Shown piece by piece: positions 26,910 through 39,348 of a DNA stretch of 64,000 nt. The stretch is from Pseudomonas koreensis. Lineage in GTDB: Bacteria; Pseudomonadota; Gammaproteobacteria; Pseudomonadales; Pseudomonadaceae. How positions within the stretch are numbered: position 1 is the first letter of the stretch; each line of letters starts with the position of its first letter. Below the pieces are notes generated by a model. That model had not been told where the DNA came from, did not search any database, and saw only the letters and a list, made by a program, of their open reading frames with translations. The stretch lies in NCBI RefSeq assembly GCF_024169245.1, contig NZ_JALJWP010000001.1, positions 806,001 through 870,000 on the forward strand, read 5' to 3'. Made by a program: the position numbers and the translations under genes.

Positions 26910-26995
26910 TGTAGGAGCTGCCGAAGGCTGCGATCTTTTGATCCTGTTTTTTAAGATCAAGATCAAAAGATCGCAGCCTTCGGCAGCTCCTACAG
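26910..26995. repeat. REPIN, family B
   Basis: Inverted arms TGTAGGAGCTGCCGAAGGCT and complement, each continued by GATCTTTTGATC-type sequence around a TTTTTTAAGATC core. It separates tkt from epd. Confidence 0.88.
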
Positions 26996-27032
26996 GGGAA
27001 CGCGGCGGCCAGGGCCACCGCATTCGTACTGC

Positions 27033-29030
27033 TTAGTCTTCCAGCAGCTCTTCAGCCTGACCCAAGATGTTTTCCAGGGTAAAGCCGAACTCTTCGAACA
27101 GTGCCGAAGCCGGCGCCGACTCACCGTAGGTGGTCATGCCGATCACGCGACCTTCCAGACCCACGTACTTGAACCAGAAGTCGGCGTGGGCCGCCTCGAT
27201 GGCAATACGCGCGCTGACCTGCAACGGCAGCACCGACTGCTTGTACTCCGCATCCTGAGCGTCGAACGCGCTGGTGCACGGCATCGATACCACGCGAACC
27301 TTGCGGCCCTGCCCGGTCAGTTTGTCGAAGGCCTGCACGGCCAGACCCACTTCCGAACCGGTGGCGATCAGGATCAGCTCAGGCTCGCCTGCGCAGTCCT
27401 TGAGCACATAACCACCACGGCTGATGTTGGCGATCTGGCCAGCATCGCGTTCCTGATGCTGCAGGTTCTGCCGCGAGAAGATCAGCGCCGACGGGCCGTC
27501 CTTGCGCTCCAGAGCGTTTTTCCAGGCCACCGCCGATTCCACGGCATCGGCTGGACGCCAGGTGTCGAGGTTCGGCGTGCTGCGCAGGCTGGTCAGTTGC
27601 TCGATTGGCTGGTGCGTCGGGCCGTCTTCGCCCAGACCGATGGAGTCATGGGTGTAGACGTGAATCACGCGTTTCTTCATCAGCGCCGACATACGTACGG
27701 CGTTGCGCGCGTATTCCATGAACATCAGGAAGGTCGCGCCGTAAGGCACCAGACCGCCGTGCAGGGTGACGCCGTTCATGATCGCGGTCATGCCGAATTC
27801 GCGCACGCCGTAGTACATGTAGTTGCCGCTGGCGTCTTCTGCGTTGACGCCCTTGCAGCCTTTCCACAGGGTCAGGTTGGAACCGGCGAGGTCAGCCGAG
27901 CCGCCCAGCAGTTCCGGCAGCAGCGGACCAAAGGCGTTGAGGGTGTTCTGGCTGGCTTTGCGGCTGGCAATGGTCTCGCCCTTGGCCGCGACTTCGGCGA
28001 TATAGGCCGAGGCTTTTTCCGAGAAGTCGGCCGGCAGTTCGCCGCTCAGACGACGGATCAGCTCGTTGGCTTCGGTCGGGAACGCAGCGGAGTAGGCGGC
28101 GAAACGCTGATCCCACTCGGCTTCGACCGCGCGGCCAGCTTCTTTGGCGTCCCACTCGGCATAGATCTCGGCCGGAATTTCGAACGGGCCGTAGTTCCAG
28201 TTCAGCGCCTGACGGGTCAGGGCGATTTCCGCGTCACCCAACGGGGCGCCGTGGCAATCTTCCTTGCCCTGCTTGTTCGGCGAACCGAAACCGATGGTGG
28301 TCTTGCAGCAGATCAGTGTCGGCTGGGCGCTCTTGCGCGCGGTTTCGATGGCGGTCTTGATCTCTTCCGGATCATGGCCGTCGACGTTGCGGATCACCTG
28401 CCAGTTGTAGGCTTCGAAACGCTTCGGCGTGTCATCGGTGAACCAGCCTTCGACTTCACCGTCGATGGAAATGCCGTTGTCATCGTAGAAGGCAATCAGC
28501 TTGCCCAGGCCCAGCGTGCCGGCCAGGGAGGCGACTTCGTGGGAAATGCCTTCCATCATGCAGCCATCACCGAGGAACACGTAGGTGTGGTGATCGACGA
28601 TGTCGTGGCCGGGACGGTTGAACTGCGCGCCCAGCACTTTTTCCGCCAGGGCGAAGCCCACAGCGTTGGCCAGACCCTGACCCAGCGGGCCGGTGGTAGT
28701 TTCGACGCCCGGGGTGTAACCGAATTCCGGGTGGCCTGGAGTGCGGCTGTGCAGTTGACGGAATTGCTTGAGGTCGTCGATCGACAGGTCGTAACCGGTC
28801 AGGTGCAGCAGCGAGTAGATCAACATCGAGCCGTGGCCGTTGGACAGCACGAAGCGGTCACGGTCGGCGAAAGACGGGTTGCTCGGGTTGTGCTTAAGGT
28901 AGTCGCGCCACAGCACTTCGGCAATATCTGCCATACCCATAGGGGCACCGGGATGGCCGCTGTTGGCTTTTTGCACGGCATCCATGCTGAGGGCACGAAT
29001 GGCGTTGGCACGCTCACGACGGCTAGGCAT
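27033..29030 (-). CDS. tkt: transketolase
   Basis: This 665-residue thiamine-diphosphate enzyme moves two-carbon units in the pentose phosphate pathway. The TPP motif is seen as [20 protein letters not shown] followed by [16 protein letters not shown]-terminal [19 protein letters not shown] and the pyrimidine-domain segment [20 protein letters not shown] are intact. The ATG at 29030 ([14 protein letters not shown]) follows AGGAGAT; a longer frame to 29093 lacks a site. It is first in tkt-epd-pgk. The 259-bp divergent spacer to the ArsR-type gene carries a perfect 24-bp palindrome that could influence both promoters. Confidence 0.96.
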   Translation of the reverse strand: MPSRRERANAIRALSMDAVQKANSGHPGAPMGMADIAEVLWRDYLKHNPSNPSFADRDRFVLSNGHGSMLIYSLLHLTGYDLSIDDLKQFRQLHSRTPGHPEFGYTPGVETTTGPLGQGLANAVGFALAEKVLGAQFNRPGHDIVDHHTYVFLGDGCMMEGISHEVASLAGTLGLGKLIAFYDDNGISIDGEVEGWFTDDTPKRFEAYNWQVIRNVDGHDPEEIKTAIETARKSAQPTLICCKTTIGFGSPNKQGKEDCHGAPLGDAEIALTRQALNWNYGPFEIPAEIYAEWDAKEAGRAVEAEWDQRFAAYSAAFPTEANELIRRLSGELPADFSEKASAYIAEVAAKGETIASRKASQNTLNAFGPLLPELLGGSADLAGSNLTLWKGCKGVNAEDASGNYMYYGVREFGMTAIMNGVTLHGGLVPYGATFLMFMEYARNAVRMSALMKKRVIHVYTHDSIGLGEDGPTHQPIEQLTSLRSTPNLDTWRPADAVESAVAWKNALERKDGPSALIFSRQNLQHQERDAGQIANISRGGYVLKDCAGEPELILIATGSEVGLAVQAFDKLTGQGRKVRVVSMPCTSAFDAQDAEYKQSVLPLQVSARIAIEAAHADFWFKYVGLEGRVIGMTTYGESAPASALFEEFGFTLENILGQAEELLED

Positions 29031-29224
29031 CGCTGATCTCCTGGGTGTGAATAGACTGGAACGGAAAAAAGGAGGGCATTTTCCCTCACCCATGCGCCTC
29101 GGGGCAATGACAGATAGTCATCGGCAGGCGTTTTTCCAATCGATAGCACAGGTTTCGCTTGGTGAAACCTTTCCGCTATTGGTTTGTAGAGACTGCCGTG
29201 CGCCGAGAAGTGCCATTTATCGAG

Positions 29225-29248
29225 CAATATCAAAACTTTTTGATATTG
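29225..29248. promoter_or_regulatory. 24-bp perfect palindrome, predicted operator of the ArsR-type regulator
   Basis: Arms CAATATCAAAA and TTTTGATATTG flank CT, 41 bp before the ArsR/methyltransferase start codon. Such a perfect 11-2-11 site before an ArsR-type gene suggests autoregulation. ATATCA/TGATAT half-sites are of the kind ArsR-type dimers bind. A TTGACC (29246-29251) overlaps the right arm. Confidence 0.7.
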
Positions 29249-29289
29249 ACCTTGCGGTGCCTTGCCCCCGTCTCTAGACTGCCAGCCCT

Positions 29290-30285
29290 ATGAACTTACG
29301 CGTGCCTTCCATTCGCCATGACGATTGCGACGAGCTGGCGGCCCTGTGCAAGGCCGGCGGCGATCCGCTGCGGCTGAATGTATTGCGCGCGCTGGCCAAC
29401 GATTCGTTCGGCGTGCTGGAGCTGGCGCAGATTTTCGGCATCGGCCAGTCGGGCATGAGCCATCACCTCAAGGTGCTGGCACAAGCCGATCTGGTGGCGA
29501 CACGCCGTGAGGGCAATGCGATTTTCTATCGTCGCGCCCTGCCTCACAGTGATTTGCTCGGCGGCAAGCTGCACGCCGCATTGCTGGAAGAAGTCGACAA
29601 CCTGGATCTGCCTGACGAGGTGCAAGCGCGCATCGAACAGGTTCACGGCCAACGTGCCGCGGCGAGCCAGGACTTTTTCGCCCGGGTCGCGGAGAAATTC
29701 CGCGCCCAGCAAGATTTGATCGCAGGCCTGCCGCAGTACCGTGACAGCGTGCTGGCCCTGCTCGACAAACTGAACTTCGATGGTGCAGCCACGGCCATTG
29801 AAGTCGGCCCCGGCGATGGTGCTTTTCTGCCGGAACTGGCCCGTCGCTTCGGCACCGTAACCGCGCTGGACAACAGCCCGGCGATGCTCGAACTGGCGCG
29901 TCAGGTGTGCGAACGTGAACAGCTGGCTAACGTCAGCCTGCAATTGGCCGATGCATTGAACGGCACAAGCCTTCGGGCCGATTGCGTGGTGTTGAACATG
30001 GTCCTGCACCATTTCGCCGCCCCGGCCGATGCGCTCAGGCACATGGCCGACCTGCTGCAACCGGGCGGTAGCCTGCTCGTGACAGAGTTATGTAGCCACA
30101 ACCAGAGTTGGGCCAGGGAGGCCTGCGGTGATCTCTGGTTGGGGTTTGAACAGGACGATCTGGCCCGTTGGGCCACCGCTGCGGGACTCGTTCCCGGGGA
30201 AAGCCTCTATGTAGGCTTACGTAATGGTTTCCAGATCCAGGTTCGCCACTTTCAGCGACCGGCTGGCGACACTCACCATCGGTAA
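29290..30285 (+). CDS. ArsR-family regulator fused to a SAM-dependent methyltransferase domain
   Basis: This 331-residue protein joins an ArsR winged helix (residues about 12-95; recognition segment IGQSGMSHHLKVLAQADLV) to a class I methyltransferase domain with SAM motif AIEVGPGDGAFLPELARRF near 170-190 and VVLNMVLHHFAAPADAL. The metal-binding CxC of classical ArsR is absent, so a metal sensor is unlikely. It lies 18 bp before metK and is almost certainly co-transcribed with it, which points to control of methionine/SAM metabolism. SahR, an ArsR-type SAH sensor, is a known parallel; that this protein senses SAM or SAH through the methyltransferase domain is my inference. Confidence 0.85.
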   Translation: MNLRVPSIRHDDCDELAALCKAGGDPLRLNVLRALANDSFGVLELAQIFGIGQSGMSHHLKVLAQADLVATRREGNAIFYRRALPHSDLLGGKLHAALLEEVDNLDLPDEVQARIEQVHGQRAAASQDFFARVAEKFRAQQDLIAGLPQYRDSVLALLDKLNFDGAATAIEVGPGDGAFLPELARRFGTVTALDNSPAMLELARQVCEREQLANVSLQLADALNGTSLRADCVVLNMVLHHFAAPADALRHMADLLQPGGSLLVTELCSHNQSWAREACGDLWLGFEQDDLARWATAAGLVPGESLYVGLRNGFQIQVRHFQRPAGDTHHR

Positions 30286-30303
30286 ATTCAGGAAAACATC
30301 GAG

Positions 30304-31494
<1,191 letters not shown>

Positions 31495-31511
31495 TACCCT
31501 GGCTGCATGAA

Positions 31512-31546
31512 AGCCCCGCACGGTTCTCGCCGTGCGGGGCTTTTTC
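31512..31546 (+). terminator. rho-independent terminator of metK
   Basis: GCCCCGCACGG/CCGTGCGGGGC stem with loop TTCTCG, followed by TTTTT. Confidence 0.92.
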
Positions 31547-31555
31547 TTGAAAGAG

Positions 31556-31647
31556 CAAAAGATCGCAGCCTTCGGCAGCTCCTACTTTGGAATGCGTTTC
31601 CTGTAGGAGCTGCCGAAGGCTCGGGCCGCGTTCGGACGATCTTTTGA
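31556..31647. repeat. REP pair, family B
   Basis: Inverted arms on CAAAAGATCGCAGCCTTCGG and complement; the right arm carries the same GGGCCGCGTTCGGAC insertion as the element at 17573. Confidence 0.83.
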
Positions 31648-31704
31648 CTTTGATGTAACGACATACCCCGCAAAACTCCCGCCCGACCTTGCTCGAAATT
31701 CTGA

Positions 31705-33408
<1,704 letters not shown>

Positions 33409-33506
33409 ACCTGCAATCCCCGCCCGACGGGAACCCAATGGCCGGCCAGACGCTCCAACAGCGCAGTGCCCTCCCCACCCCGATTGCCTTTGCACATGGA
33501 GCTTTT

Positions 33507-33902
33507 ATGAAATTTTTCGCACCGCTCGCCCTGCTTACTCTTTGCGGCGTCATGGCCGCCCCGGTCATGGCCGAAGAAGACGGCCCGGGTCTGACCGGTT
33601 GCGCTGCCAAGAAGCAGGGCATCATCAATCAGATCGAACAGGCCAAATCCCGCGGCAACATGGAGCAGCAGGCAGGCCTGGAAACCGCACTGCGCGAAGT
33701 GACCGAACACTGCACCGACGCCGGCTTGAAGAAAGAACGTGAGAACAAGGTGCTTGAGGCCAAGCATGAGGTCAGCCAGCGTCAGGCGGATCTCGACAAG
33801 GCCATGAAGAAAGGCGATCCGGAGAAGATCAACAAGCGCAAGGAGAAGCTGGCCGAGTCGCGCAAGGAACTGCAGGAAGCGCTGGACGAGATCGATAAGT
33901 AA
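33507..33902 (+). CDS. DUF1090 periplasmic protein (YqjC-like)
   Basis: This 131-residue protein has a signal peptide (MKFFAPLALLTLCGVMAAPV, cut after AEA-like VMA) and a mature DUF1090 domain: LTGCAAKKQGIINQIEQAKS, then a highly charged helical stretch (HEVSQRQADLDKAMKKGDPE and NKRKEKLAESRKELQEALDE) likely to form a coiled coil. Two cysteines could form a disulfide. The ATG at 33507 follows GGAG; longer frames run into ligB. It lies 98 bp after ligB. DUF1090 proteins have no established biochemical role. Confidence 0.85.
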   Translation: MKFFAPLALLTLCGVMAAPVMAEEDGPGLTGCAAKKQGIINQIEQAKSRGNMEQQAGLETALREVTEHCTDAGLKKERENKVLEAKHEVSQRQADLDKAMKKGDPEKINKRKEKLAESRKELQEALDEIDK

Positions 33903-33928
33903 GCAGTGATGCAGTGAGTTTGATGGCC

Positions 33929-34023
33929 TTTTCGCGAGCAAGCTCGCTCCAACAAGCTTTTCCGGGGTACACAACATTCATGCTCACTGAAGACCATTGT
34001 GGGAGCGAGCTTGCTCGCGAAGG
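33929..34023. repeat. REPIN, family A
   Basis: Inverted arms TTTTCGCGAGCAAGCTCGCT and TGTGGGAGCGAGCTTGCTCG with a longer loop (about 45 bp) than other copies, between convergent genes. Confidence 0.85.
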
Positions 34024-34044
34024 CGTCAGCTCAAGCAATAGAAA

Positions 34045-34494
34045 TCAATGATCTCGAAACTCTTTATGGCAAGCACTGCAGGCATCCTCGACTTTCTGCA
34101 CTGCCGGTCCGAGATTGCTGGCCTTGTACGGCTGAGCCTGACTGGCGACCACCAGTTCACCGGTGGCCGCTTCAAGGGCGCGGGCCAGTTCCTGAAAACG
34201 CGCCTGTTTTTGCCAGACATCGTCCCTGGCGCTGGTGTGATCTTCTTCGCGCACCTGCGGGAAATGCTTCCACGGTTCATGGGACAACGCATCAAGCCTG
34301 ACCGCGCCCTCGGCAAATTTCGGTCCGTCGAAGGCAATGCGCCCGCGCAACATGCCGCCGAGGTCTTCGCTGGTCTTGAGCATCTGCTTGAAAATGGCCT
34401 TGCGCTGACCCAGCGGCGAATTCGGGTCAACGCCGCCACAGGCGGACAAGGTCAGGCAGGCCAGCAATACAACAGCAAATCGTTTCAGAGTCAT
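34045..34494 (-). CDS. cytochrome c-type lipoprotein (cytochrome c' fold)
   Basis: This 149-residue lipoprotein has lipobox LSAC (Cys19) and a single C-terminal haem-binding motif CSACH in VEDACSACHKEFRDH. The position of CxxCH near the C-terminus and the helical body (KQMLKTSEDLGGMLRGRIAF; WQKQARFQELARALEAATGE) match class II cytochromes such as cytochrome c'. These act in the periplasm as electron carriers or bind NO. The fifth or sixth haem ligand cannot be fixed from sequence. It is divergent from mltA with a 128-bp spacer. Confidence 0.86.
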   Translation of the reverse strand: MTLKRFAVVLLACLTLSACGGVDPNSPLGQRKAIFKQMLKTSEDLGGMLRGRIAFDGPKFAEGAVRLDALSHEPWKHFPQVREEDHTSARDDVWQKQARFQELARALEAATGELVVASQAQPYKASNLGPAVQKVEDACSACHKEFRDH

Positions 34495-34622
34495 GGTGGC
34501 TTCAGGTCACGGAAATCGGCGGCCAGTATCCCCGGCTCACCGGAAAACACCAATAGCCCTATTAAAAATACGGGTTGGTCGAGCGCATGGAGCACTCGTC
34601 CAACCGGCACAGGAATCACTCC

Positions 34623-35795
34623 ATGAACAGCCGCTTCACGGCCTGGCGTCACCCGCTTCTCGTCACCCTGCCAATCCTGGCCGTCCTCGCTGGCTGCACC
34701 GGCGGCGACAACGCTGAACCGAAGACCCATGCGCTGGCCACCTATTCCAGCGCGACCTGGGAAGCCTTGCCGGCAGTTTCCGACAGCGATCTGGTCGCCG
34801 GTTTCGGCTCGTGGCGCAGCGCCTGCACCCGACTCAAAGCCGACACAATCTGGGGCCCGACCTGCGTTGCGGCGGCCAATGTGCCGCAGAGCGCCGCCGA
34901 GATTCGCACGTTCCTCAAGCAGAACCTCGATGTCTACGGCCTGCGCGCCGAAAACGACAACCCCAACGGTCTGATCACCGGCTACTACGAACCGGTCTAC
35001 CCCGGCAGCCTGACTCCAACCGAAACGGCAAACGTGCCGGTGTATGGCGTCCCCGAAGACATGATCATTGTCTCGCTCGACAGCATCTACCCCGAATTGA
35101 AAGGCAAGCGCCTGCGCGGGCGCCTCGAAGGTCGCGTGCTCAAGCCTTACGACGACGCGGCGACCATTGAGTCAAAAGGCGTGAAAGCGCCGGTGGTCGC
35201 CTATCTGACTGACCCGATGAACCTGCAATTTCTGCAAATTCAAGGGTCGGGCCGGATTCAGACCGAGGACGGCAAACAATTGCGCATCGCCTACGCCGAT
35301 CAGAACGGCCACCCGTACCGGCCGATCGGTCGCTGGCTGGTAGAGCAAGGCGAGCTGAAGAAAGAAGAGGTGACCATGAGCGCGATCAGCAATTGGGCCA
35401 AGGCCAACCCGACGCGCATTCCGCAACTGCTCGCCAGCAACCCGAGCTACGTGTTTTTCACCCGCAACCCGGACAGCAACGAAGGCCCGCGCGGCTCGCT
35501 GAACGTGCCGTTGACCGCAGGCTACAGCGCGGCGGTGGACCGCAAGGTGATCCCGTTGGGCAGTCTGTTATGGCTGTCGACCACCAAACCCGATGGCACA
35601 CCGCTGGTGCGCCCGGTCGCGGCGCAGGATACCGGCGGTGCGATCGCTGGCGAGGTGCGTGCGGATCTGTTCTGGGGCACCGGTGATGCAGCCGGGCAAC
35701 TGGCCGGGGACATGAAGCAGCAGGGGCAGATCTGGATGCTCTGGCCTAAAGGGGCGGCGTTGCCGCAAGTGCCGCAGGTGGCTGACAAACCTTGA
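34623..35795 (+). CDS. mltA: membrane-bound lytic murein transglycosylase A
   Basis: This 390-residue outer-membrane lipoprotein cleaves peptidoglycan glycan strands to form 1,6-anhydromuramic ends. The lipobox is LAGC in LPILAVLAGCTGGDN. The MltA domain shows GLITGYYEPVYPGSLTPTET and FLQIQGSGRIQTEDGKQLRI, and the C-terminal 3D domain ends with AAQDTGGAIAGEVRADLFWG, where the catalytic Asp of the family resides. The ATG at 34623 follows CAGGAATCACT; an in-frame start at 34575 is less likely. It appears to be a single-gene unit followed by a REP pair. Confidence 0.93.
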   Translation: MNSRFTAWRHPLLVTLPILAVLAGCTGGDNAEPKTHALATYSSATWEALPAVSDSDLVAGFGSWRSACTRLKADTIWGPTCVAAANVPQSAAEIRTFLKQNLDVYGLRAENDNPNGLITGYYEPVYPGSLTPTETANVPVYGVPEDMIIVSLDSIYPELKGKRLRGRLEGRVLKPYDDAATIESKGVKAPVVAYLTDPMNLQFLQIQGSGRIQTEDGKQLRIAYADQNGHPYRPIGRWLVEQGELKKEEVTMSAISNWAKANPTRIPQLLASNPSYVFFTRNPDSNEGPRGSLNVPLTAGYSAAVDRKVIPLGSLLWLSTTKPDGTPLVRPVAAQDTGGAIAGEVRADLFWGTGDAAGQLAGDMKQQGQIWMLWPKGAALPQVPQVADKP

Positions 35796-35799
35796 AAGC

Positions 35800-35881
35800 A
35801 AAAGATCGCAGCCTGCGGCAGCTCCTACAGGGTTGAACACGAACCCTGTGTAGGAGCTGCCGAAGGCTGCGATCTTTTGAT
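35800..35881. repeat. REP pair, family B
   Basis: Inverted arms AAAAGATCGCAGCCTGCGGC and complement between convergent mltA and the MAPEG gene. Confidence 0.86.
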
Positions 35882-35887
35882 CTTGCT

Positions 35888-36271
35888 TTACATGGACACA
35901 AAGAAAAACGAAGCAATCAGCGCCATCCCGATAAACCACACCACCGAGCGCAGTGCAGCCCAGTCGGCCAGGTAGCAAATGATGTACAGCAGGCGACTGG
36001 TGATAAACAGCACGGCCAGCACATTGACCGTCACCAGCTCCGCCGTGCCGACCAGATGCGCGACGATCACCGCCGCCGCAAACGCCGGCGTCACTTCAAA
36101 GCTGTTCAGTTGCGCGGCATGGGCGCGACGGGCGACGCCATCGACGCTGTCGAGAAAATCCCGTGGATCGTAATTGTCCTTCAGGCGAAAACCGCCGCTT
36201 GCCTTCGCCACGATCGTGCACACGTACGGCAGAAAAATCGCGATCAACACACACCAAAGAGCCACCGTCAT
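35888..36271 (-). CDS. MAPEG-family membrane protein
   Basis: This 127-residue protein has four predicted membrane helices (ALWCVLIAIFLPYVCTIVAK; FAAAVIVAHLVGTAELVTVN; VLFITSRLLYIICYLADWAA; VVWFIGMALIASFFF) and the MAPEG pattern NYDPRDFL followed by RRAHAAQLNSFEVTPAFAAA, where the glutathione-contacting residues lie in eukaryotic relatives. Bacterial members are often glutathione transferases or peroxidases of membrane substrates, but activity here is unproven. It is divergent from the MFS gene. Confidence 0.88.
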   Translation of the reverse strand: MTVALWCVLIAIFLPYVCTIVAKASGGFRLKDNYDPRDFLDSVDGVARRAHAAQLNSFEVTPAFAAAVIVAHLVGTAELVTVNVLAVLFITSRLLYIICYLADWAALRSVVWFIGMALIASFFFVSM

Positions 36272-36604
36272 AACGTCGTCCTTTTTTCGATTCGAGTAAT
36301 TGGCGAGCGGTCAGAACTTCATCACCCAGCATGCCGATCAACACCTGCCCACAGGCTAAGAGCCGTGGCCGGCCGAAAGGTTCTTTCAGGTGGGCATATC
36401 ACGGCACTTCCAGTGAGCCGTCGATTAGTCAGATTATTGATTCGCCATGTGTCAGCAGCTGTTTATACTGCACCTCACCACGCCGTACTCAGCTGCACAC
36501 CCAAAAATTCCAATAAAAGCTGCCTGCTCCGCTTTCTTCGAAAACGGTCGCTGGCACGCGTATGCCTGATCAAAGCGTCAAGACTACTGACAGAGACCTT
36601 GCGC
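36272..36604. other. MAPEG-MFS divergent intergenic region
   Basis: No gene is supported in these 333 bp. A -10-like TATACT at 36464-36469 may belong to the MFS gene, but no good -35 accompanies it. Nothing else was recognised. Confidence 0.4.
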
Positions 36605-37774
36605 ATGCCCCTCGCCTTGCTTGCACTCGCCGTTGCCGCATTCGGCATCGGCACCACCGAATTCGTCATCATGGGCCTGCTGCCCGATGTCGCCCGCGAC
36701 CTTGCCGTGAGCATTCCACACGCAGGCCTACTGATTACCGGTTACGCCCTGGGCGTGGTGTTCGGCGCGCCGATTCTGGCGATCGGCACCGCCAACATGC
36801 CGCGCAAAGCGACGCTGCTGGGCATGACGCTGATGTTCATTCTCGGCAACGTGCTCTGCGCACTGGCACCCAACTACGCGACGCTGATGGCGGCGCGGGT
36901 CGTCACGGCGCTGTGCCATGGGGCGTTCTTCGGCATTGGTTCGGTGGTTGCCGCCGGATTGGTGGCACCGAACAAACGTGCACAGGCCATCGCGATGATG
37001 TTCACCGGCCTGACCCTGGCCAACGTCCTCGGCGTGCCCTTGGGCACAGCGCTGGGCCAATACGCTGGCTGGCGTTCGACCTTCTGGGCGGTGTCGGTGA
37101 TCGGCATTGTCGCCGCGCTGGCGCAATGGTTGTGGTTGCCCAGACACATCGCGATGGACAAGGCCAACCTCGCCAGCGAATTCAAGGTTTTGGGCAAGGC
37201 CAACGTGCTGCTGGCGCTGGGCATGAGCGTGCTGGCCTCGACCAGCCTGTTCAGCGTGTTCACGTATATCGCACCGATTCTGCAAGACATCACTGGCGTC
37301 AGCCCCCACGGCGTGACGGTGATGCTGCTGTTGTTCGGCGTCGGCCTGACGGCAGGCAGCATGCTCGGCGGGCGTCTGGCCGACAGCCGTTTGCTGCCGT
37401 CGCTGGTCGGTGTGGCACTGGCGGTCGTGGTGATTCTGGCGGCGTTCAGCCAGACCAGCCGTGCAGTCATTCCGGCAGCGATCACGCTGGTGCTGTGGGG
37501 AATTTTCGCGTTTGCGCTGTGCCCGATTCTGCAGCTATTGATCATCGATCAGGCGCATGAAGCGCCGAATCTCGGTTCGACGCTGAACCAGAGCGCGTTC
37601 AACCTCGGCAATGCGGCAGGTGCCTGGATCGGCGGGCTGGTAGTGGCCAGCGGCGCGGATCTGGCGGACTTGCCTTGGACCGGGGCGCTGGTCGGCGTGC
37701 TGACGGTTCTGACGGCGCTGCTGTTCATTTACCTGCAACGTCGGCGGGCCAGTGCGGTCAATGTGTCTGGCTGA
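36605..37774 (+). CDS. AraJ-like DHA1-family MFS transporter
   Basis: This 389-residue, 12-helix transporter begins MPLALLALAVAAFGIGTTEF, the signature of the sugar-efflux/AraJ branch (G-x-G-T-T-E-F followed by VIMGLLPDVARDL). Motif A-like text is MPRKATLLGMTLMFILGNVL, and LNQSAFNLGNAAGAWIGGLV sits in helix 11. Such proteins export sugars, arabinose derivatives or drugs; substrate is unknown. The ribosome-binding site is weak (AGAGACC); a TTG six bases upstream is an alternative start. Longer frames back to 36056 overlap the divergent MAPEG gene. Confidence 0.86.
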   Translation: MPLALLALAVAAFGIGTTEFVIMGLLPDVARDLAVSIPHAGLLITGYALGVVFGAPILAIGTANMPRKATLLGMTLMFILGNVLCALAPNYATLMAARVVTALCHGAFFGIGSVVAAGLVAPNKRAQAIAMMFTGLTLANVLGVPLGTALGQYAGWRSTFWAVSVIGIVAALAQWLWLPRHIAMDKANLASEFKVLGKANVLLALGMSVLASTSLFSVFTYIAPILQDITGVSPHGVTVMLLLFGVGLTAGSMLGGRLADSRLLPSLVGVALAVVVILAAFSQTSRAVIPAAITLVLWGIFAFALCPILQLLIIDQAHEAPNLGSTLNQSAFNLGNAAGAWIGGLVVASGADLADLPWTGALVGVLTVLTALLFIYLQRRRASAVNVSG

Positions 37775-37793
37775 TTGTGGGGTGCCAGATGCA

Positions 37794-37972
37794 GCCCTCA
37801 CCCTAGCCCTCTCCCAGTGGGAGAGGGGACTGATCGGGGGATGCTCGATACCCACGCCGACTTGAACGTGCTTTGCTGAATCCATAATCGCCCCGGTTGT
37901 TCAGGTCGATGCATCTCGCCAGACACCTCGGCCGGCCCCCTCTCCCTCTGGGAGAGGGCTGGGGTGAGGGCT
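37794..37972. repeat. REP pair, family D (CCCTCTCCC/GGGAGAGGG)
   Basis: Outer arms CCCTCACCCTAGCCCTCTCC and complement (GGGAGAGGGCTGGGGTGAGG) each form an internal hairpin. The 100-bp centre contains no gene. This is the only family D copy in the window and fills most of the 308-bp gap between the MFS and antiporter genes. Confidence 0.8.
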
Positions 37973-38082
37973 GTTGAATTTGACTCCGGATTCGGATGTG
38001 CCCTCAGCCACACCCGTCCCATCAAACCCCTGCGTCCAAACTCCGGTCGCGTTCCATTCACCCTCCATCCAAAGGACCCCGG

Positions 38083-39348
38083 ATGCTTGAACTTGTCGCC
38101 GCTTTTATCTGTTTGACCACCCTCCTGACCTTCGTCAATTTCCGCTTCATCGGCCTGCCGCCGACCATCGGTGTGATGGTTACCGCCCTGCTGTTCTCGC
38201 TGATCCTGCAAGGCCTCAGCGTGCTCGGTTTTCCGGGGCTCGAAGACCGTGTGCAGCAACTGATCGGCCAGATCGACTTCGGCGATCTGCTGATGAACTG
38301 GATGCTGTCGTTCCTGCTGTTCGCCGGCGCCCTGCACGTCAACCTGAATGATTTGCGCAGCTACCGCTGGCCGATCGGCCTGCTGGCCACCTTCGGTGTG
38401 CTGATTGCCACTGTGGTGATCGGCAGTCTGGCCTTCTACATCTTTGCCCTGTTCGGCTGGCACGTGAGTTTCCTCTACTGCCTGTTGTTCGGCGCGCTGA
38501 TCTCACCGACCGACCCGATTGCGGTGCTCGGCGTATTGCGTACCGCCAATGCTTCGAAACCGCTGAAAACCACCATCGTCGGCGAATCACTGTTCAACGA
38601 CGGCACGGCGGTGGTGGTCTTCACCGTGCTGCTGGGCATCGCGCAACTGGGCGAAACCCCGACCGTCAGCGCCACGGCCATGCTCTTCGTCCATGAGGCG
38701 ATCGGCGGTGTGTTGTTCGGCGGGCTGATCGGTTATCTGGTCTATCGGATGATCAAAAGCGTCGAGCAGCATCAGATCACGGTGATGCTGACTCTGGCCC
38801 TGGTGATCGGCGGTTCGGCGATGTCCACCGAACTGCACGTCTCGGCGCCGATCGCGATGGTGGTTGCCGGGCTGATCATCGGCAACCTGGGGCGCAATCT
38901 GGCGATGAACGACATGACCCGGCGCTATCTGGACGGTTTCTGGGAGTTGCTCGATGACATGCTCAACGCCCTGCTGTTTGCACTGATCGGCATGGAGTTG
39001 TTGCTGCTGCCGTTCAACTGGCTGCACATGGCCGCCGCAGGCCTGCTGGCGGTGGCGATTCTGCTGTCGCGCCTGCTTACCGTGGCCCCGGCGATTCTAC
39101 TGTTGCGCCGCTGGCGCTCAGTGCCGGCCGGCACCATCCGCATCCTGACCTGGGGCGGTTTGCGCGGCGGTGTTTCGGTGGCACTGGCGCTGGCCCTGCC
39201 GCTGGGCCCGGAGCGCGATCTGCTGCTGAGCATCACCTACATCGTCGTGCTGTCGTCGATCCTGCTGCAGGGCCTGACCATCGGCAAACTGGTCAAGCAC
39301 GCGACGCGCAACGAGCCGGCCAGCGTGCCTGAGCCATCCCACCACTGA
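38083..39348 (+). CDS. CPA1-family sodium/proton antiporter (NhaP type)
   Basis: This 421-residue protein has 11-13 membrane helices and CPA1 landmarks: GALISPTDPIAVLGVLRTAN (the TDP ion-binding helix) and VGESLFNDGTAVVVFTVLLG (the FND segment). Near the C-terminus ILTWGGLRGGVSVALALALP matches the conserved arginine-containing loop. It exchanges sodium or potassium for protons across the inner membrane. The ATG at 38083 follows AAAGGA. Its TGA abuts the stop codon of the converging FNT gene with no spacer (TGATCA). Confidence 0.92.
   Translation: MLELVAAFICLTTLLTFVNFRFIGLPPTIGVMVTALLFSLILQGLSVLGFPGLEDRVQQLIGQIDFGDLLMNWMLSFLLFAGALHVNLNDLRSYRWPIGLLATFGVLIATVVIGSLAFYIFALFGWHVSFLYCLLFGALISPTDPIAVLGVLRTANASKPLKTTIVGESLFNDGTAVVVFTVLLGIAQLGETPTVSATAMLFVHEAIGGVLFGGLIGYLVYRMIKSVEQHQITVMLTLALVIGGSAMSTELHVSAPIAMVVAGLIIGNLGRNLAMNDMTRRYLDGFWELLDDMLNALLFALIGMELLLLPFNWLHMAAAGLLAVAILLSRLLTVAPAILLLRRWRSVPAGTIRILTWGGLRGGVSVALALALPLGPERDLLLSITYIVVLSSILLQGLTIGKLVKHATRNEPASVPEPSHH

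Noticed and set aside
27186..29036. 616-codon open frame antisense to tkt
   Set aside because: A shadow of the transketolase gene; the composition is that of a reversed GC-rich gene and no domain is recognisable.
30286..30303. SAM riboswitch before metK
   Set aside because: Only 18 bases separate the two genes, which is too short for any known SAM aptamer.
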